Assembly: GCA_963969365.1 (NCBI GenBank)
Contig: OZ017755.1
Location: 1,922,001-1,986,000, forward strand
From: Asterochloris sp. CNOR1
Taxonomy: Eukaryota > Chlorophyta > Trebouxiophyceae > Trebouxiales > Trebouxiaceae
Direction of reading: 5' to 3'
Length of the DNA stretch: 64,000 bases
Part shown: one piece after another, positions 20,468-33,523 of the stretch
Position numbering within the stretch: position 1 is the stretch's first letter
Layout of the letters: each line of letters opens with the position of its first letter
Program-made: the position numbers and the translations under genes
Notes under the pieces: model-generated
Seen by the model: only the letters and a program-made list of their open reading frames with translations
Told to the model about the DNA's origin: nothing
The model's database searches: none

Positions 20468-23400
20468 TCAGAGCTCGGAGTTGCGGCTGGCCTCCACAGC
20501 ACGCAAGTATGCGGTAAGAAACTCTTTGATGCCCTGGAGGATGCTCTCCCGGTGCCCAAAGGAGGAGATGCCAAAGCCTATCAGATCCCTGGTGTCCCAT
20601 GTTGACCAGCATGTGCAGCTGCACGTCCTGGACCTCAAAGTTGCGCGCATACACCTGCAGGGCAGTAGGCAGCAGCAGGGTGACCACAGGCACCGCACAG
20701 AGCAGTGCGGCTGCTGCTTGCGACCTCAAAATAAACTGCTGTCAGCCGTGGGGCCGGCACAGAGACTGCTATGCAGTGCAGCACAGCCAGTACAAACAGC
20801 CTCAGGCACAGCAAGCTAACATGGCGAAGGGTCCAGATCCCACCTCCAGGTTGATGTCCCTGAGCAGGCCGCGCACACTGTAGGTCACAGAGGACGCAGG
20901 GCCTGGCAAGGCCAGCGTGGTGATGGGCATGGGCACAGGCGCTGGCCTGGGCGACCGCTGAAAGCTCAGAGCTGCCTGCTGCGCCTTGGACTCCGCCAGA
21001 GCTTGTTGGGCCTGAAGCCCACACAAAAGTGGTCAGCATGCAGGGCTTTCAGCCAGGCAGCAGCCATGCATGACACGGCAGTGCCCACATGCATGTACTG
21101 AGTCTCCATGCCGTCTGGCATGTTGGCACGTCGGCACGTCACAGCGCCTTCAAAGGCCACATTGATATGATCAGGAGCATGGTGGTATGATGGCCTGGCA
21201 CCCTTTGCCATCTCAGCCATGGCTTGCCTGCTGCAGGAGGGCCCCCCTCGTTCATCAGGCTAGCCTGCGTAGCCTTGAGCTGCGTCTCAAGCTCGTTCAC
21301 CCGCGAGGCATCCACCTGATGGGCCGTCTTCTCCGCCTGCTAGGTAGCAGAGTGTTGCATGTGACTGTGGCCCTGCCTAAGTGGCACGATGCATGCAAAG
21401 CCTGCCGGCCCCTGCAGTCCCTGGCATGCAGCACATCTCACAGATAGCAATGTCTGTCTTGGCTTGCACATTGTGTGTTTCATGCAGTACATCTCACAGA
21501 TGGAGGCACAGAGCACGAACTTGCAGGATGCTCCAGAAAGGCTGCAAGGCTGGGCTCCTAGCAGCCTTTGTGGAGCACTTTGGACAGGCAGAGCCAGAGT
21601 CTAACAGCCCATGCAGCAATGCAGTTTGCAGGCAGCTCGGCCTGCCTTGCTGGGCCGCTGCAGTGGCAGGCATGATGTCGCCCACCTCCAGGCTGAGCTT
21701 TGTCCTCGGCCACCTGCGCCTCCATGGCCGCCAGGGCTTCTGCCCGCTTTGCAGCGGACTCTGAGATGGCGGACGACACCTCCCGCGTCAGTTTTGCGCG
21801 AAGGGGGCGCCCGTGGGGGCAGCTCTGCCTGCTGCACCTGCAGGGCAGTCATGTGCTGGGTTTTGTGCGACTCAACAATGTCTTGTGGAATGTCTGCAGG
21901 CATGGGCAGCAGTCTGGGAGGCAGTGTGCACTGCAGTATGGCAAGCACCTGAACAAAAACCCTGGCTGAACCAGGATGCGTCATCGAAGCAGCCTGGGCA
22001 CCAGGGGCTGCCCAGTCTAAATCTGGGCACCTGTGGGTTGGCAACAGCTGGCAGCAATCTACCTGGGCGCAGGTCGCCCAAACCAGTCAAGCAAGCAGGC
22101 CAGTGCTGGACTCTGGACCGAAAAGGCTAACCTCTCACCTCAAACCAGCTGGACCACAATTGATGCAGCAATGCAGGCTGTTCAGCCGTTGGTGCAGCTC
22201 ACCAACAGGCTGGCAGCACGCTCATGCAGTTCCTGGCGGTCCTGCCTATCTTGCGCCTCTGCCCTCTGCTCCTCCTGGAAGCGCTTCATCCCATTCTCCC
22301 AGTCACCCACCTGCAGGCAGGACAACCCTAGCGACTCACTGTCCCAGTATGAGCCTGCCCTCAGGCAGCTGCCTGAGACGCCAAGCTTGCAGACTTGGCA
22401 CCAATGCCTGTAAGAGAGCCTTACCCCACAGACATCGGAGTTTGAACAGGATGAGGGCACTGCGAGCACAGGCATGCAGGGCCTCTCCATCAGGCGTGTG
22501 CAGGCAGAGCGCCCTCCAGCAGAGCACTGTGCGGCGGGGCATGCAGAAGGATGGAGCAGCGCGCTTCGACCTGCCCGTATCCTCAGCACAACACTGTGCC
22601 AGCCGGACAGGCAGATGAGCACGCAGCAGAAGAAGAGCATGCTGCCCACCTTGGCGAGGTATGTCACCATCTCGCCCTTGCCCTTGATGGCCCGCTTGCC
22701 CATGCTGACAGCCTGGCTCATGTGGGCTCCCCAGGTTCTTGTAGGCCACCTCGCTCAGGTGGATGCACATGGGAAGCTGTTGCTCTCCATGCGGCTGGCC
22801 ACATTGACGGTGTCCCCAATGAAACAGAATCGCGGGCACTTGGACCCAATCACGCCCGCATACACAGGCCCGCAGTGCACGCCTGCAGGCGAAGGAGGAA
22901 GCATAGGCCTGGCTTCCTTGCTGCCAGGTCAGGGGCTGGGGGCAGCACCAGCGTCAGCCTGCTCTGACCGCCTGCTGCCGACTGAGGGACAGGCAGCTGG
23001 AGACTAGGAAGGACCCCGCAAGCTTCCAGCAGCGAGCCAACCCAAGGACGCCGTCGGCAGGACACGGGGGATGCTCACCGACGCGGATCTGCAGTGCAGC
23101 CCCGTTGTTGGTCCGGAACTTGGCAGCGCAGTCCAGCATGGCCTTGGCCTGCACAGCAGTGTCAACCTGGCAGGCTGCCTTTGGGGGGGAGACCTGGATG
23201 CAGATGTGGCATGAGTGCCACCAGGGAGTAACTGGCTGCAGCTAGGAGGCCCTGCATTTGCCACATTGAGGTTCACGCCACACAGGCGCCACCCCACGCA
23301 ACAGGCTCCAGCTCACCATCATCATGAGGCGCTCTCATGGGAGTGCCGATACGCGCCTTGTCCTTGTCCTCGTCATGCCCAGCCGCCAGCATGTAGCCGT

Positions 23401-26400
23401 CACCTGCAGGGGGCAGGGGCACCCTGTCAGCAAGACAGCACTCTCTCTGCTGTGCTGCTCTGGAGCCTAGTACTGGGATGAGCTTCAGAGACAGGCAGCC
23501 TGAGCTGCCAGTCTTGTCAGGCTCACAGGACAGCAGTGGTGGGCTGCCTTGAGGCAAGAGCAACCAGGTTTGCAGGAAGGCACCTCAGCAGTGCAGACCC
23601 CACCAGGGCAGGCAGTCTGCACGCCCAGCCTGACATCAATACAGGCAGCCCTGCTGCAGTGCAAGGCACGATTGGCCCAGGGAATGCATCAGCAAGCAGG
23701 CAGGCAGTGTCACAGAGACAGTGCTCACCAATGGTCTCCACCTTGTACACTGCGTACTTGTCCACCAGGCGGTCAAACTGGGTGTACAAGCTGCAAGGAG
23801 GCACAGGAAGCTTCTCAGCGGCGTGCTGGGGCTCCTGTGAGCAGGGTGCCAAGCAGCAGAGCAGGCTGAGCGTGAGGAAGGGGCTCAGCAAGCCAGCAGA
23901 GGTGGTCAGAGTAGCTCCTCCCGTCCCATCTGGTCACTGGAGCAGACACAGCTTCTCTGGTAGAGGTGTGCTGTGCGTCGGACAGAGCCCCCTTCATGTG
24001 GTGACCAGCAGGATCAGATGAGGCACCGCTCTATCAGTGGACGTACTGCCTCTCCCTCAAGGCCCTTCACCAGAGACTCACTTGGTCAGCAGCAGGAACA
24101 CCTCCACGGCGGACATGGTGGAGGCCATGGTTGAGAAGCCCACAATGTCGCTGAACAGGATGGCCACATTGTCGTACGAGTCCCCAATGTATGCATGGCC
24201 ATCCTGCACCACAGGGGCAGGCAGTGTGGTGAGGGGCCTGCTGGCAAGTCCCTGTACCCGCTGTGCAGCAGGGGAGGGGCTCAGGGGCAACCAATGCACA
24301 GAGGTCTGCAGCTGCGTGGCTGCTCATTGAGGCTGCTGGCACAGCAGCTCCCCCAACTGCTCCATACGCACTTGCATGCTGCCTCATGCAGCTGCGCAGC
24401 ACGCTGCCAAGACATGCTGGTGACTCGAGCCCGATATAGCGCATGCTGGTGAGCTGCTGGGCGAAGCGTGTGTCCCCACACCTGCATGCGAGCGATGATG
24501 CACTCCGCAGGATGCTCTTCAGGATCTGCATGGCCTCTGTGTCCTCCTGCAGGACCCCATTGACGATGCTGGTGACCCAGGTGGCATCCTCCTTGACCCG
24601 CAGGTGGGTGCTGATGCGTGCCAGCAGCTCTGACCTCTTCAATGGCTTCCTGCAGGGGGGGGGGGGGGGGGGGGGGGCACGCTGCAGCGGTCAAGTGTGC
24701 TGCGTCTGCAAGGGTGCTGCAAGGTGCTGCAAGGCCTGTAGCTGCAGCCCTCAAGTGCACAGCATGCTGCAGCAGCCAGCCACCGGCCACAGGAAAGCTC
24801 AGCAGTGATGCCACAGACTATCTGCGCAGCAGCAGGGCTCAGACTAGAGGGGGACAACTCATGCCATCATGTAGTGTGACAGTTGTTGCTGGGTGAGGCG
24901 TATCCATGCATTGCCCTTATTGCCAGCAGTGCAGCTCCTGGAGCCATCCAGCCTCTCTAGCCCCCAAGCACAGCCCACTTCGGGTGATACATCACAGTGT
25001 GCCCCAGACTCACGAGAGGAAGTCGTTGCAGCCGTGCGACAGGCCCTCCACCACGTTGTCCTCATTGTTCTTGGCACTGATCATGATGACCGGCACCACT
25101 GCCTGGGGCACTGTCTTCCTCAGCTCTATGCAGAACTCATGCCCTGCAGAGACAGGAGGCACAAAGATCTCAGGACATGCTGGGCCTGGACGTCTGCATG
25201 AAGAAAGCACCAGCACCCTGCTATATCATTGAGTTTCCTTCAGCAAGGGTCCATGCAGGGCAGCCCTTGTGACAGGTGACAAGCCCGTGCTAATGCCAAC
25301 CTCAGGTCCTGTTAGATCCCTGGAAACTTTGAGTGCAGGTGAAGCCATACTCTGGCAACCTGGGTGCCCAGCTTGTTTCTGTGCAGACAGGCAGCAGGCT
25401 CGCCTGTCATGTTGGGCATCATGCAGTCCAGCAGGATCAGGTCCGGCAGGACCTTGCTCCCATTGATCCAGGCCAGCGCATCCTTGCCGTCTAGCTCGCT
25501 GTGCATCTGCAGCAGCAGCACCAACACCAGCCATCAGCAGCCTGCCAGCGCAACACCTCTCTCGCTAGATGGGCCTTCAAGCACCAACCAGCGCACATCC
25601 TGTCTCCAGGCACAGGGCAATCGCATCAAAGACAGACTGAAGCTTGGGGCAGAGCACAACTTGCTTGAGCCCGATGACTGCCACAGTCATTCACTGGAGG
25701 CTGCGCCAGTTGCAGCAGCCTGCAAAGCAGATCCTTGCAGCGGCCACTTTGTAGAGTGGCCTGCTCACAGCAAGAATGCAATGCAAAGCAGGACTTGTGT
25801 GCATGCTGACCCCAGCAGCGTCCACCATATAGTCCACAGACTGCAGGGTCGTTCTCCAACTGGGGTCTTCGCAGAACTGTACTCGAGGGAAGGTGACTAG
25901 AGCAGCAGCAGCCCACCTTGTAGCCTGCAGACTCCAGGGCCTCCTCAATGACCAGGTGGTTGGTGGGCTCATCGTCCACACTCAGGATGAGTGTGTTCCC
26001 ATACTCCTCCATGTGGGTGGGCTTGCGCTCTGTCAGGCACTTGCCGTCCCGCAGGCTGCAGGGCATGCCAGGGGCAGCCTCTGCACCGCCACTGCGCAGC
26101 GTCAACTTGCGGGGGACCTGTGCACACGCTCGTGCGTCAGTACAATGGTGCACCATGTAGGGCAGGCTTTGAGATGATGGCCCTGTGCTGCAGGCAAGTC
26201 AAAGTGCAAGATTCACACAGGCCTTGCTTGTGAACTGCAAGTCTCTTGCCTCTGCATACTGCCTTGGCACTCCATCAAGCATGTCAAGGCATGCAGAGCT
26301 CAGGGGATGAGTGCTTGCAGCCAGCACTGCAAACTGCTGGGACGAACTGCTGGCACGCTGCCATCATTTCGAGCCAGGTGTATTCTGTCAGCAGCTTGAA

Positions 26401-29400
26401 GGCGGCGGCTGGGCGCCTGTGTTGTGCACCTTGGGGGCGACACCGCCAGCGATATCGCCAACACCCTCCCATGCCGGGCCGCCTGTCCACTCACTCACCC
26501 TCCGATTGTTCAAGGCAACTGAGGACAGCGCAGCATGCGCCTCCAGCAGCTTGGCCTGCGCAGACAGCGTCTTCTCTGGGCCAGTGCCCACCCCGCCCTG
26601 GCCAGCCATTTCATGGGTCACTCTGATCAGACGGTAGGAGGGGGAGCTGGCCAGCGGGTTGACCTCGCCCTTGCTCATGTTCTTGTTGGTGATGGGGGTG
26701 GAGGTCACTGACACCTGGTTCTCCGGCTGCAGGGCGCAATAAGGGCACCTCTGACCACCAAGCCTCACTGGCGCGCTCATGGCAATGCAGGAGAAAGCAG
26801 CCAGCCACAGGAGACTTGCAGGCAGCCATGATGGCAGACGGCCAAGCAGTAGTCCTGCAGGCAGCCCCAGGAGCACAGCAGTGCTTGGGACCGGGAGCAA
26901 GGTCAAAGCTGGGTGCCTGGGCAGATTGGCACACCAGTGGGGGATTCGGGCAGGGAACGGTGACACCACTGGACTGAATTGGTCACAAAACACAGCAGGG
27001 GCCGCCCTCTACACCTTGGGGCTGTCACTAGCTGACCCTGCTAGAGGCTGGCGGGCCCTCACCTCCTCAACAACTGTCACATTGGCTGTCACGCCTGAGG
27101 AGTGGTGCAGGCGGCTGCCGCCGTCCATGTCAAAGGAGTGAGACACCCGACCAGTGGGCTTGCCCATTCGCTCCCCCAGGTCGAAGGAGCTCTCCTGCCT
27201 GTTGCCCTGCACATGCGCAAGGGACGTCAGCCTGGCTGGTGCTTGGCATGAGGTTCACCACAGCTCAGCGAAGGGGACACAACCCAGACACCGCATAGTG
27301 CTGGGGCGCGTCCAGCAGCAGCCCATGCAGAAGGGCAACAGTGCAAGGGATGCATTCAACCCATCTCAAATTGTACTGCTGCATCCAGTGCCGCACTCCC
27401 AGACGCTCACAGAGCAAGCTGCAGCCAGCGCCCTTCATGGAGCACCACTGTACATAATGCTGGCCAGGCCAGCTGTCAGCAGTGCTTTGCTGTGATGATG
27501 AATGAAAGAAACTGTGGAGGGTTCCCAGCACAGCTGTATACATTGGAACAACACCAGCAATCAGCAGAGCAGTACGGGAGAGCCTACATCAGTGGACCGC
27601 TGGTCCTCGCCACCAGAGTTGCGAGGGGTGGACTGCTGCATGTTCTTCCTGTTGCTCCAGTCACCAACTGAGCCCTCAGCCTGCTTCTGGGCCTGGCTCT
27701 CCGGCGGCTTCACAGGCAGGCGCACGGTGAATGTGGATCCCACCCCTGGGGTGGACTCCACATTGATGGTCCCCCCATGGGCCTCCACCAAACGCTTCAC
27801 AATGTTCAGCCCCAGGCCTGTGCCGCCAAATTTGCGAGCTGCCGTCATGTCACCCTGCAGGCAGAAGGGCTTGACCTGCAGACTATGCAGACAGACGAGG
27901 TGTGCCTCCCCTCAGGGATAGCAGTGCACAGGCTTCATGCTGAAAGCATGCAGCAAAAGGATTGTCATCCCAGCAATGGCAGCAGCACTTCAACCGGTGA
28001 AGTGCACAGGCAGCAGCTGCAAATCTGCTTGAAGCAAGGCAGTGGCAGACGCTGCCAGCAGCAGGGCACATGAGGTACAGTCCCAGGTGCCAGCACACCT
28101 GCCCAAAGGCGTCAAACACAAGTTTCTGCTTCTCCTTGGGAATCCCGCAGCCAGTGTCCTGCACTGAGAGCTGCAACATCTCCATGCCTGGGAGGCTGCC
28201 GGGCATGGGCTTCACAGACACTGTGATGCGCCCCTCTGTCGTGAACTTCACTGCAGCATGGCAGCACAGGCTGCTTCAAGGCAGACAAGCACTTGCTGAA
28301 CAAGCCCAGAGCTAGAGCACACTAAGATGCATGGCGTTGAGCACAGCTTGTCACAAATCACCTGAATTTCCCAAAAGATTGTAAAGCACCTGGAACAAAG
28401 ATCAGATGTTCAGTGTGCTGGCAGTTGGCACAAGCAACAGGCATGACATGCTGTTTGATAGCCATGGACAGCACCGACACGGCTGCCAAGGCAGGACAGC
28501 TTGCCTGTACTACGCGGCTGCCGTCTGCAATGATGTGGGGCAGGTCAGGCGCCAGGTTCTTCTCCAGGGTGACCTTCTTTTTCACCAGGTGCCCCATGAT
28601 GTCAAAAACATGATCCACGACCTTGTTTAGGCTGACCTGCACTAGCACTTGGAAGCAGTATGAATAGTTGTCATTGTTCTGGGCGCACTTCCATGCTAAA
28701 GCTGCCTGTCTTCCTGCATAGCAGTAGACCTGTTCAGGTGCTGATGCCCTGCAGCCGCCAAAGTTGCTGCTTCTAAGTCTGCTTGCAAGCAGCTGCTGAG
28801 CGCCCTGCTGCAGGGAATTAAGCTGAGACGTCCCACTGTGTCCAGGTGCTGCAGGCAAGCCAGCACAAGGGGCATGCCTCTGGCCATCCTCCAGCTCTGT
28901 GCTAAACTGTCTGCGGCCACTATTGCCCGTTTGGTGTGCAGCCTGTGATGCTCTGCCGCTGCACGCTAAGCCAATGCCAGTCTTTGTACTACGATCATGC
29001 CGCCCTGTACCAACCCCCCGAACCCTCACCCGCTCGGTCTTGAGCACCAGCTTTCCCTTGGCCATGGAGGCTGCATCCAGGATGTCGTTGATGATGTTGC
29101 TCAGGTGGTGGGAGGAATTCTTGATGGTCTTGATGTAGTGCAGACCCTTCTCGCCCAGTTGCCAGGGCCCGGGACGCAGCAAGGCCTCTGACAGGCCTGC
29201 ATGATGGATGCAGCCGCCCTGATTGATGCGCATCTCAGAAAAGGCACTGGTGTATACTGAAATTTTTGTCTGTGCAGATATCAAATGAGTGCTGGCAGCC
29301 TCCCCTGCAGCTGCATCTGCAGGCAAATCTTAATCTGCATCACAAAAGGAACCCGCTGCTCGGATTGGCTTGAGGGACGCTTGTCTTGCTGGCAGATTGA

Positions 29401-32400
29401 CATCTTGGGTTGGGCTCACCTATGACACCATTGAGTGGTGTGCGCAGCTCATGCGACACCACCGACAAGAACTCTTCCTTGACCTTCATGCTGGCCTTCA
29501 GGTCCTCAATCAGCTTCAGCCTGCAAGCATCGGGGCCCAGCTGCTCAGCTATCTTGATGCCATGTCACGCAGAGGTGCATGCTTTGGTGCACATGGACAG
29601 GCTTGCAGTGTGCTCTGTGTGCCTCCAGAAATGGCAGCTGAGTTGCTGCTGGCGACCTGTTGGGGTCACCAAACACTGTGTCAGCAGCACCCACAGGCAG
29701 CATCTTTAGGGCAGCACTGACCCACACCTGTTGGCATGCTCAGCAGCCTCCTTGGCCAGGGCACGCCGCTGCGCAATGGTCAGGAAATTGCCGTACATGA
29801 CTGAAGATGAAAACAGCACCTGCAGAGCAGCAGCAGGCAAACTTGTGTGTTCACTAGTTCTTAGTGCAGCACAACCAGGGCAATATGCAGGCTGCACCGG
29901 CATGTCCTGAAAGTACAGCAGGCGCAATAGTCAAGCCACCTGCGGCCCCAAGCACGTTGCTGAGTGTTATCGTAAAGCATGACCATAGCACACAGTAGTA
30001 GGCTCAACTGCAGCTCACCACAGCAAGCAAGCTGCAGCCTGAAACCTAGCAAGCTGCTGCGTGACCTGGCACTGTCAGGCCCTGGCAAGCTGTCAGGTGC
30101 CTCTGGTTGTGCGCAACTGAATTTGGCTGCAGCACGACCACCAGCTGAAGCTGGACATACTGTTCTGCGGGCAGCCCACCTTGGCCACAAAATTTGCCAC
30201 CAGCGTGCCCAACTCGCAGTTATAGACGGACAGGATCCCCAGCTGCTGGCAGCACCAATATATGGGGAAGGCTAGCCACACCACCACCGTGCTCCAGAAG
30301 ATGAAGAGCAGCCCTGAGCGGGCCTCTGAATTGCTCTCCTCTGTGAGAACACTGCCCACCATCTTGCCCATTTCTATCATAACGAAGACATAGAAGAAGA
30401 AGGACATGCAAATGTACAGCCCTACACGGCAGAGGAGGGTGGTCTGAGGTTGCCGACTAATGGGGAGGCAGGAGGAGCTAGCAGTCAGGTGCCACTGGCC
30501 AAAAGTGCATTGCAAATCTGCTGACCCTGCACCTGCTTGGGGACGCCCTTTGAGCAACAGGTTTTGGTGTAGGCACAGCAAGCCAAAGCCATGATGCAAA
30601 GCAGCCAAAGATGGCCAGCTGTGCAGGCTTGCGCTGTAGCACATATCAGGCTTACACTCTGAAGACCCAGAGGAACCATTTACCTTCTGCCACTGCTTCA
30701 AAGAGTGCACAGCAGACTGCCAAGTTTGGTCACCAACACACTGATGGGAACCATAAGGCAACACAAAAGGGTGCCTCACATCCAGGACTGCCTGCCACAC
30801 AGGTGGGGCTTTGCACTCACAGAAGAAGATGCCCGGAGACAACTGTGAGAGTAGGCCCGTGACAATCACCACGACCTGAGCCCCCACCGCCAGGGCCACC
30901 CTTTTGGTGGAGAAGGACGAAATACGCGAGATGACATACACCAGTGTGGGTGTGGTTAGGGCCCACTGGATGTAACGATTAACCACACACCTGCAGGCGG
31001 GCATGTCAGCACCTGATATCCAGTGCTGGACTGACCTGCTAAGCTGTCATCTGTGCCGCACACAGGCAGCATGTTTCATCTGATGCTGGCTGGCCTGATC
31101 TGCTGAGCTGCCAACTGCCGCAGTCTGCACAAGTCCAATCACAACAAACAGACATGCACAGGCCCAGAGGTGACTGGGCGGCTGCCTGGGCAGTCAGGAT
31201 TGTGTTCTAAACATATTAGGTGCAGGCCTTCGTGTGGCTTTGCTGCCTTTGAGCACTACTTGACAGCAGGCTGCAGCTGGTCAATACAGGTCAGGTGCAC
31301 AGGAAACATCACAGCCGGGCTACTCGCTGCTGGTCAGCACAGGTCAGACGCACGCGTACCAAGAAAGCAGGGCTACTCACGGGGTGCCGTTGGGGTCCAT
31401 CAGGATGATACCCTGCCCCGTGCCAGTCACGAGGTCCGCATAGGCGGCTGCACCCTTGATGAAGCAGGACAGCAGGGCTAATTGTTTCTGCAGTGACAGC
31501 AGGGCATATCCGTAATCCTACTCTGCAAGCTGCTGCTGCAACAAGCAGCAGCAGGCAGCTCAAGGCCATGTTGGCTGCAGTGCAGCTGCTGCAGACAAAG
31601 GAGGCAGAGACCTCAGAAGCTGCCTTGCATGGAGTATCCCAGCTGGTCCTGGTTTTGTAAGCTGCTGCACACAGCCAGGCAGCAGCAGGCCTGCAAACAA
31701 GCAGCGCAGACAGGTGGCCCACCTTAGTGGCACCAGCCTCATACAGAAGGGAGGTAAAGTTGATAACCAGCGCCGACAGAAACGACGCCACACTGATCTG
31801 GTAGTGCTGCTTGGGCACCTGTGACAGCCCATAAGCCTCTCTGAGCAACAAGTTGGGTCAAGGGGGTTGTCAGCGCCAGGCTGCCCAGTGGTGGGCTCTG
31901 AGAAGAGTAGTGCAGTCACATGGCGTAGATATGGCTGGCGAGCCAGAATGTGCAGCTGCTCTGCAACAGCTGGCACCCCACCTGGGAGAAGAGCAGCTCT
32001 ACTGCCTCAGGGTCGGACTTAATGCCAATGTAGGGCAGGCCATGCTGCAAGCCAATCAGCATAGCTGTCCCCACCCTGCAGCACAGCTGTCCTCACAAGG
32101 CAGGACAATGCTGACAGGAGTGCATCAGCGCTACGCCTGAGCACATGCTCTGTGTGTCAGCAGTGAGCCAGCAAGTGACGTAATGCGCATCGCCCCGAGT
32201 CAAGCCATGCATATGCAAGCAGAGCTCACATGGTCCAGATGACAGCGATTCTGAAACCAGCATGGTCCTCCTCATAGGGCTGAAAGAATGTCAGCTCCTC
32301 TTTATGGGCTGCATCTGGCGCTGCTGTGCTGGCAGGGGCAGCGCCCGCTGGGGACAGCAGGCGTTTTGTCTCCTCTGAGGGGAGAACCTTGGGGGCAAGC

Positions 32401-32420
32401 TTGGTGAAGAAAGGGGCCAT
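20468..32420 (-). CDS. Two-component cyclase opsin: rhodopsin, histidine kinase, receiver, guanylyl cyclase, coiled coil
   Basis: A 12-kb gene for a light-regulated enzyme of the 2c-Cyclop class (light-inhibited guanylyl cyclases known from Chlamydomonas and Volvox). Opsin exons 32420-32230, 32075-31982, 31818-31723, 31487-31381, 30990-30821, 30421-30180, 29819-29728 join exactly in phase. Helix C reads [10 protein letters not shown], helix F WLAFPIYW, helix G NFVAK (retinal Lys). Kinase: [10 protein letters not shown] (His), [23 protein letters not shown]. Receiver: [17 protein letters not shown] (phospho-Asp), SAKN, FLSKPL. Cyclase: [36 protein letters not shown], with both metal Asp, guanine-selecting Glu and Cys, and catalytic Asn/Arg. 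TYLAK joins in phase to a Gln/Glu-rich coiled-coil tail ending ASRNSEL. Several single-base shifts in the cyclase and tail (near 24506, 22772, 22730, 21805, 20597) look like run-length errors. Confidence 0.9.
24655..24677 (+). repeat. 23-G homopolymer forming an intron polypyrimidine tract
   Basis: Twenty-three consecutive G on the plus strand. On the coding strand of the cyclase-opsin gene it is C23 followed by TGCAG, directly at the acceptor of the exon carrying [12 protein letters not shown] (receiver-cyclase linker). Its length is unlikely to be exact and may vary between individuals or reads. Confidence 0.95.
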
Positions 32421-33523
32421 TCTGGTCTGTCACTGCTGACAGGGGCTGAGGCTGGCCAGGTCTTAAGTGTGAGTAAGTGTGATATCGTGGTGAGCCTGGC
32501 CTATCTCTGGGCCCCACAAGTACTGCCCTGGCGCTAGAGCCTGGCGAGGTGCTGTTTTGTTGTCTGACGCTGTGGTGGCGGGCAGGCAGTATTGCCACCC
32601 CTTTCACCAGGCTGCATTCAGGCCCTACGACCACTCTCACAGGTGCACGAGCCTGTGTCGTGCCAAGAAAAAGTTGGCGTTGCCAAATCAGGGTTTTGCC
32701 ATTCCCCTAAACCCATTCTAATCTCCATATTTTGCGGGCCCACGATTCCGGCTGTATCAAGGCTCCTGCTCCCCAAGGACTTCTGCCACAGCTCCTCCTG
32801 GTTTCGAAAGTGAGTATCGCTGCAGTACTGCCAGCGGCTGCCTGCCTATGCTGTGCTGCTTCCCGGGAGGCAGTCAATGCCCAGCAGAGCTAAGGCATGA
32901 AGGGATGGCGCCGTCAAGGGTGGAACGGGGGCTTGTGCCAGCTGCTGACGGGGCTCTCTTTCAGAACTAGTGGCCTGCCTGATCTGCATGCCTGGGCAGG
33001 CTTCCAGATTGAGCTGGGCCCGAAATGCAGCTGAAGTGCGTGATGGCGCTGGCAGCGCTGCAGCAAGGCAGCCAGCTTGCTCCAAGGAAGACATGTGCTC
33101 TGACCACAATCTCAATGCTGACCAGCTCAGCCTAAATCCCTGTTGCCTGTCTGAATCTCAGCAGCTGCACAGTTCATTATCAGCTGGTGTGTGGCCGGTC
33201 AAAGCAGCTGCCAGGAATCTGGCTTCTCAGACGCGTGCTGAGAGCCTGCAATTGACTTTGAGAGCCATGCAGGCCTCCAGGAGGTAGCAGAGAGGAGTGA
33301 AAGCCAGCGCAGGCCAGACCAGCCCACGTTTCAAGATTGTTGTTGAGTCAAGCCAGTGCCCTGCTACAGGAAGTGTCATGCTCTGTTCAGGCTGCACTGC
33401 CTCACCCCGTCTGCCGCAAAGGCAGCGCATTGCCCTGCTGCAGGCTTCGTACAACGCCTTGACCAGGCCGCACCTGATTCCACCTCTGACCCCTGCCTGG
33501 CCCCTGCTGCAGGCCCCTGCACC
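32421..33523. promoter_or_regulatory. 1.1-kb divergent intergenic region, cyclase opsin / OEP24
   Basis: Separates the start codons of the minus-strand opsin gene and the plus-strand OEP24 gene, so it must contain both promoters and 5' UTRs. I see no ORF with homology and no recognisable light-responsive element. Pyrimidine-rich stretches occur close to the OEP24 start. Confidence 0.4.
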
